Shown: positions 6,590 to 9,269 of the stretch, piece after piece
Position numbering within the stretch: position 1 is the stretch's first letter
How the letters are laid out: every line of letters starts with the position of its first letter
From: Bacteroidota bacterium
GTDB taxonomy: Bacteria > Bacteroidota > Bacteroidia > Chitinophagales > Chitinophagaceae
Direction of reading: 5' to 3'
DNA length: 9,269 nucleotides
Assembly: GCA_029778965.1 (NCBI GenBank)
Contig: JAKPBL010000441.1
Coordinates: 1-9,269, forward strand
The notes under the pieces: model-generated
The model's input: only the letters and a program-made list of their open reading frames with translations
Database searches by the model: none
What the model was told of the DNA's origin: nothing
Position numbers and translations under genes: made by a program

Positions 6590-9269
6590 TTATTTGAAGA
6601 TTTCATCCAGTTTCCATAAAAGCTCTAAAGCATCAATCCAACCAGAATTAATATACAGGTCCAGTAGTTTAATCAGGTTATCAAACGAAGCCTGATCCTC
6701 CGCAATTAATTGCCTGTAATCTGCCAATAATTTCTCGGTCATGTTCACTACCTGCTGAATGGCCATCGAGTCGAACGTATATCCGGTTTTGGCAGCCATC
6801 ATCGTAATTTCCGTGGCCATATTGAGAATCACTTTCGTATCGTAAGGGAGCGCTAAGTTCAGTAACTGAATAAAATAATGGGCTGTGTGGCCAGTAACCA
6901 GTCCGCCCCCTTGAATTTCTGAGGACACGAGTTGAATTTTTTCCAGAACAGGTTTTATTTTGAAGTAAAGTTTTTTTAAATCCTTTTCTGAAAGCTGAAT
7001 TGTAGGCCGATTCCCATGAACTGTACTATCAAGTGCAAAGTAAGATCGCTGAATAACGAAATCATAGAAACTCAGACATTTCTTTACAACTGGATTTTCC
7101 TGCTTAAAATCTGCGTCTGATAATTTCTTAAGCTCCTCGCTATATTTGTCAATATAGTTTAGTGTCCATCTGATTGTACTGTCTATATAATAGTCGTTAT
7201 TTTCCTTGTTTTTTAGCAAATTGACCCTTAAATCTTCAAATGAACGAAATACGATATCGCGGGCAAACTCTTCCCGTTCATGAGCATTGAATAATATCTT
7301 ATCTGCGGCTTTGTTTTTCTTCGATATAGCATACCAGCTGACAACAAATGAATAATTTTCAATAAAACTATTATTCCAGGAAAATAAATGCTCGTTACTG
7401 AATCCCGCCTCCATGATTTCATTCGCCTTCTTTTCATCATACGGAATTTGTGAAAGACTTGTAAGATAAGAGGAGGCGATCATGGCATCGCGCTCTGTTT
7501 TTATTTTACGCAATAGCAGTGGATAAAATGTTGCCTCTTGACTTTCTATAATGTCCTGCAAATGGCGTGAGCCATTAAACCTGACAATGCCATTGGGGTG
7601 TTCCAACGCCTGTATCACCTTGTTAACATTTTCGGGAGAGGATTCTCTTGCAGTGATCAATGCAAGCGCCTCAGCACTGTTTATCCGGGGGGTTGGAGAA
7701 TATCCCCGGGATGGGGAGGCCTCATCGTCATCAGATTTTTCATTTTCAGATTCATAACCGAAAGAAAAAAAGATGATTTCTTTAATATCTTTGAACTCTT
7801 CCGGCGTCAACGATGATACATTTTTTGCAATAATTGTTGCCGTGTGAGCGATTTCGTTTAATACAGTAAATGAGACTTCTTTATGCAGCGTTCCTATCTG
7901 TGGTTTCAGCTTTTCATAAAGTGAGACGAGTTTAGGCATCATCCCCTCATATTCCGTCCGGGGTGGCGTCTGGTTGAGCCACCTGGAATTAAACTCAGAA
8001 AGACTCTTTCTTCCTTCAAGTAAATCCCTGACATTTGGTTGCTGAATGTCTACATTCTGATCCTCCAGCCACATTTCAGTTGAGTAGTCACTGATTGATG
8101 AAGAAAATTCAATCGGTTTTTCATTCTTTTTTGAACCATGTTGCTCGATGTAGTCCCGCGATTCTTTTAACTGTAATCGTTCCAAGGGTATTCGAGATAA
8201 AAACCTTGAAAGCGGGTATTCGGAATTATCCCGCATTCTCGATACCTCATGCACTGTTTCCTCGATTTTCCTGATCTGCTCGTCAGAGAAATAAGAAATT
8301 CCGACCTCCATTAATTGTCCGATCTCGTAGTATGTTTCTGAATAACGGAGCAGCGGTGGGGCGATACAAAGATGGAAGGAAAATTCAACCAGCTTGTCAA
8401 TTTGACTGATACAGAAATCAATAAGGAGTTTCCATGTAAATCCGCATTTAGCGTTCAGTATGTATAAATCCAAGTACCTGTTTACCTCAGCCTGGTTTCC
8501 ATTTTTGGATAACTCAATAAAGTGATCAATTATTTGTGGCACCATTTGCGCCGCCTTGTGATAGTTAAGGCGGTCAGCCCAAAGGGAGGCATTGTCTGGA
8601 ATGTACACGCACTTTTTACCATTGATATCGAACGGTATTTCGACAACGTCCGAAAGAAATGTTGACCGATCTTTTAGGATAGCCAGATTAACTACTGTCA
8701 AACCTACAGGAATTGCTATTTCCGCTGAGGCATTCAAGAAAGTAGGAAAAAACTGCACGAGCCTGAAATAGCACATTTCAAAATCCTGCCTTCTATTGCT
8801 TCTGAAATTCATTATTACAGAAGATCCCATTAAGGTTTCTTCGGTGCTTGTTTCTTCATGCCTGAAAATTGCCAAGTAGACTTCGCCCACGAATTTAGGA
8901 TCGTCCTCCAGGATATCCTTTACGTATTCGCAAAGGTTCATGAAATAATAAATTTCATAGTCCGGCTCCTTGAACATTTCAAAGATGCTTTCAAGTAATT
9001 TCTTGGATGTATTGGGATCAGACGAATAGGTTCTGCATACAAGTTCCACACCACGACCGGCGCCTAAACGGTCTACGTAGGGCTTTAACTCTGTTTTTCT
9101 TTTTGCTAAAATCCATTCGAGGAAATTTCTGGCAGAAACGCCGAGACTGCCGGATGAGGTCTGAGAGACCGTTTCATCTTTTATTGCCCTGTCCAATAGA
9201 AAGCCATAGTCAAAGACATATTGAAGATCAAGATTTGAAGATAGGTATTCCAGCAAGATAATATCCTGG
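6590..9269 (-). CDS. Large helical-repeat protein, partial (N-terminus beyond the window)
   Basis: This frame is open from the right edge to a TAA at 6590-6592, giving 892 visible residues. It reads through the edge (QDIILLEYL...). The TTG at 9256 is therefore just an internal leucine codon, and the true start lies outside. Numbering from the residue at 9256, almost the whole sequence looks alpha-helical. Residues 526-605 resemble HEAT/ARM-type repeats (for example ALEHPNGIVRFNGSRHLQDI). A low-complexity acidic/serine/proline linker at 502-524 (SENEKSDDDEASPSRGYSP) separates two helical halves. I find no Walker motif, nuclease motif, signal peptide or membrane segment in the visible part. Long C-terminal helical arrays like this are common in STAND/NACHT-like NTPases, whose P-loop would sit in the missing N-terminal part; that is inference. 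The downstream AlbA_2 gene starts 5 bases after this stop codon, so the two are probably co-transcribed. I do not recognise the family. Confidence 0.8.
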   Translation of the reverse strand, partial: QDIILLEYLSSNLDLQYVFDYGFLLDRAIKDETVSQTSSGSLGVSARNFLEWILAKRKTELKPYVDRLGAGRGVELVCRTYSSDPNTSKKLLESIFEMFKEPDYEIYYFMNLCEYVKDILEDDPKFVGEVYLAIFRHEETSTEETLMGSSVIMNFRSNRRQDFEMCYFRLVQFFPTFLNASAEIAIPVGLTVVNLAILKDRSTFLSDVVEIPFDINGKKCVYIPDNASLWADRLNYHKAAQMVPQIIDHFIELSKNGNQAEVNRYLDLYILNAKCGFTWKLLIDFCISQIDKLVEFSFHLCIAPPLLRYSETYYEIGQLMEVGISYFSDEQIRKIEETVHEVSRMRDNSEYPLSRFLSRIPLERLQLKESRDYIEQHGSKKNEKPIEFSSSISDYSTEMWLEDQNVDIQQPNVRDLLEGRKSLSEFNSRWLNQTPPRTEYEGMMPKLVSLYEKLKPQIGTLHKEVSFTVLNEIAHTATIIAKNVSSLTPEEFKDIKEIIFFSFGYESENEKSDDDEASPSRGYSPTPRINSAEALALITARESSPENVNKVIQALEHPNGIVRFNGSRHLQDIIESQEATFYPLLLRKIKTERDAMIASSYLTSLSQIPYDEKKANEIMEAGFSNEHLFSWNNSFIENYSFVVSWYAISKKNKAADKILFNAHEREEFARDIVFRSFEDLRVNLLKNKENNDYYIDSTIRWTLNYIDKYSEELKKLSDADFKQENPVVKKCLSFYDFVIQRSYFALDSTVHGNRPTIQLSEKDLKKLYFKIKPVLEKIQLVSSEIQGGGLVTGHTAHYFIQLLNLALPYDTKVILNMATEITMMAAKTGYTFDSMAIQQVVNMTEKLLADYRQLIAEDQASFDNLIKLLDLYINSGWIDALELLWKLDEIFK

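Noticed and set aside
7960..7980. CCGTCCGG near 7968 as a second copy of the tRNA-Asp 3' end (att site)
   Set aside because: Only eight bases match and they lie inside the coding sequence of the large protein; the flanking T-arm sequence is absent.
9254..9256. TTG as the start codon of the large helical protein
   Set aside because: The frame stays open upstream to the window edge and the residues before it continue the same helix, so the gene is better treated as cut by the edge.
1..9269. CRISPR array, rRNA, insertion sequence or transposase gene
   Set aside because: No regularly spaced long repeats, no rRNA-like blocks, and no DDE-type or IS200-type transposase frames were seen on either strand.

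Overview
The window looks like chromosomal DNA of a Bacteroidota bacterium, probably close to Chitinophagaceae. The grounds are a secreted metalloprotease ending in a type IX secretion (T9SS) sorting domain with an LYPNPTT signature, a LytS-type histidine kinase of the Bacteroidota pattern, near-absence of Shine-Dalgarno sites, and a TAnnTTTG-type -7 promoter box ahead of the tRNA. The genus is inference.

Layout. Every protein gene is on the minus strand, so the window reads right to left; only the tRNA is on the plus strand. From 1 to about 5060 lies GC-rich chromosomal sequence: a LytS-family sensor kinase cut by the left edge (1-813), a 712-residue secreted M43-type zinc metalloprotease (891-3029), dapA for lysine/peptidoglycan precursor synthesis (3090-3971), and accA for fatty-acid synthesis (4081-5061). 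The gaps between them are short but rich in perfect inverted repeats. A tRNA-Asp(GTC) with its own promoter and a 10-bp-stem terminator sits at 5246-5319. About 300 bases with no credible gene follow (5354-5660).

To the right of the tRNA the composition becomes visibly more AT-rich. A tightly coupled pair of accessory genes fills the rest: a very large helical-repeat protein whose N-terminus lies beyond the right edge (6590-9269) and, 5 bases after its stop codon, a 307-residue protein with a Schlafen-type AlbA_2 domain and an unassigned beta-rich C-terminus (5661-6584).

How they work together. dapA and accA are unrelated housekeeping enzymes that only share a neighbourhood. The kinase and protease are probably independent units. 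The right-hand pair is the accessory part. Its position beside a tRNA, its different base composition, tight coupling and AlbA_2 domain are what one would expect of a defence or other mobile-island module. That function is inference: no P-loop, nuclease triad or integrase can be demonstrated inside the window.
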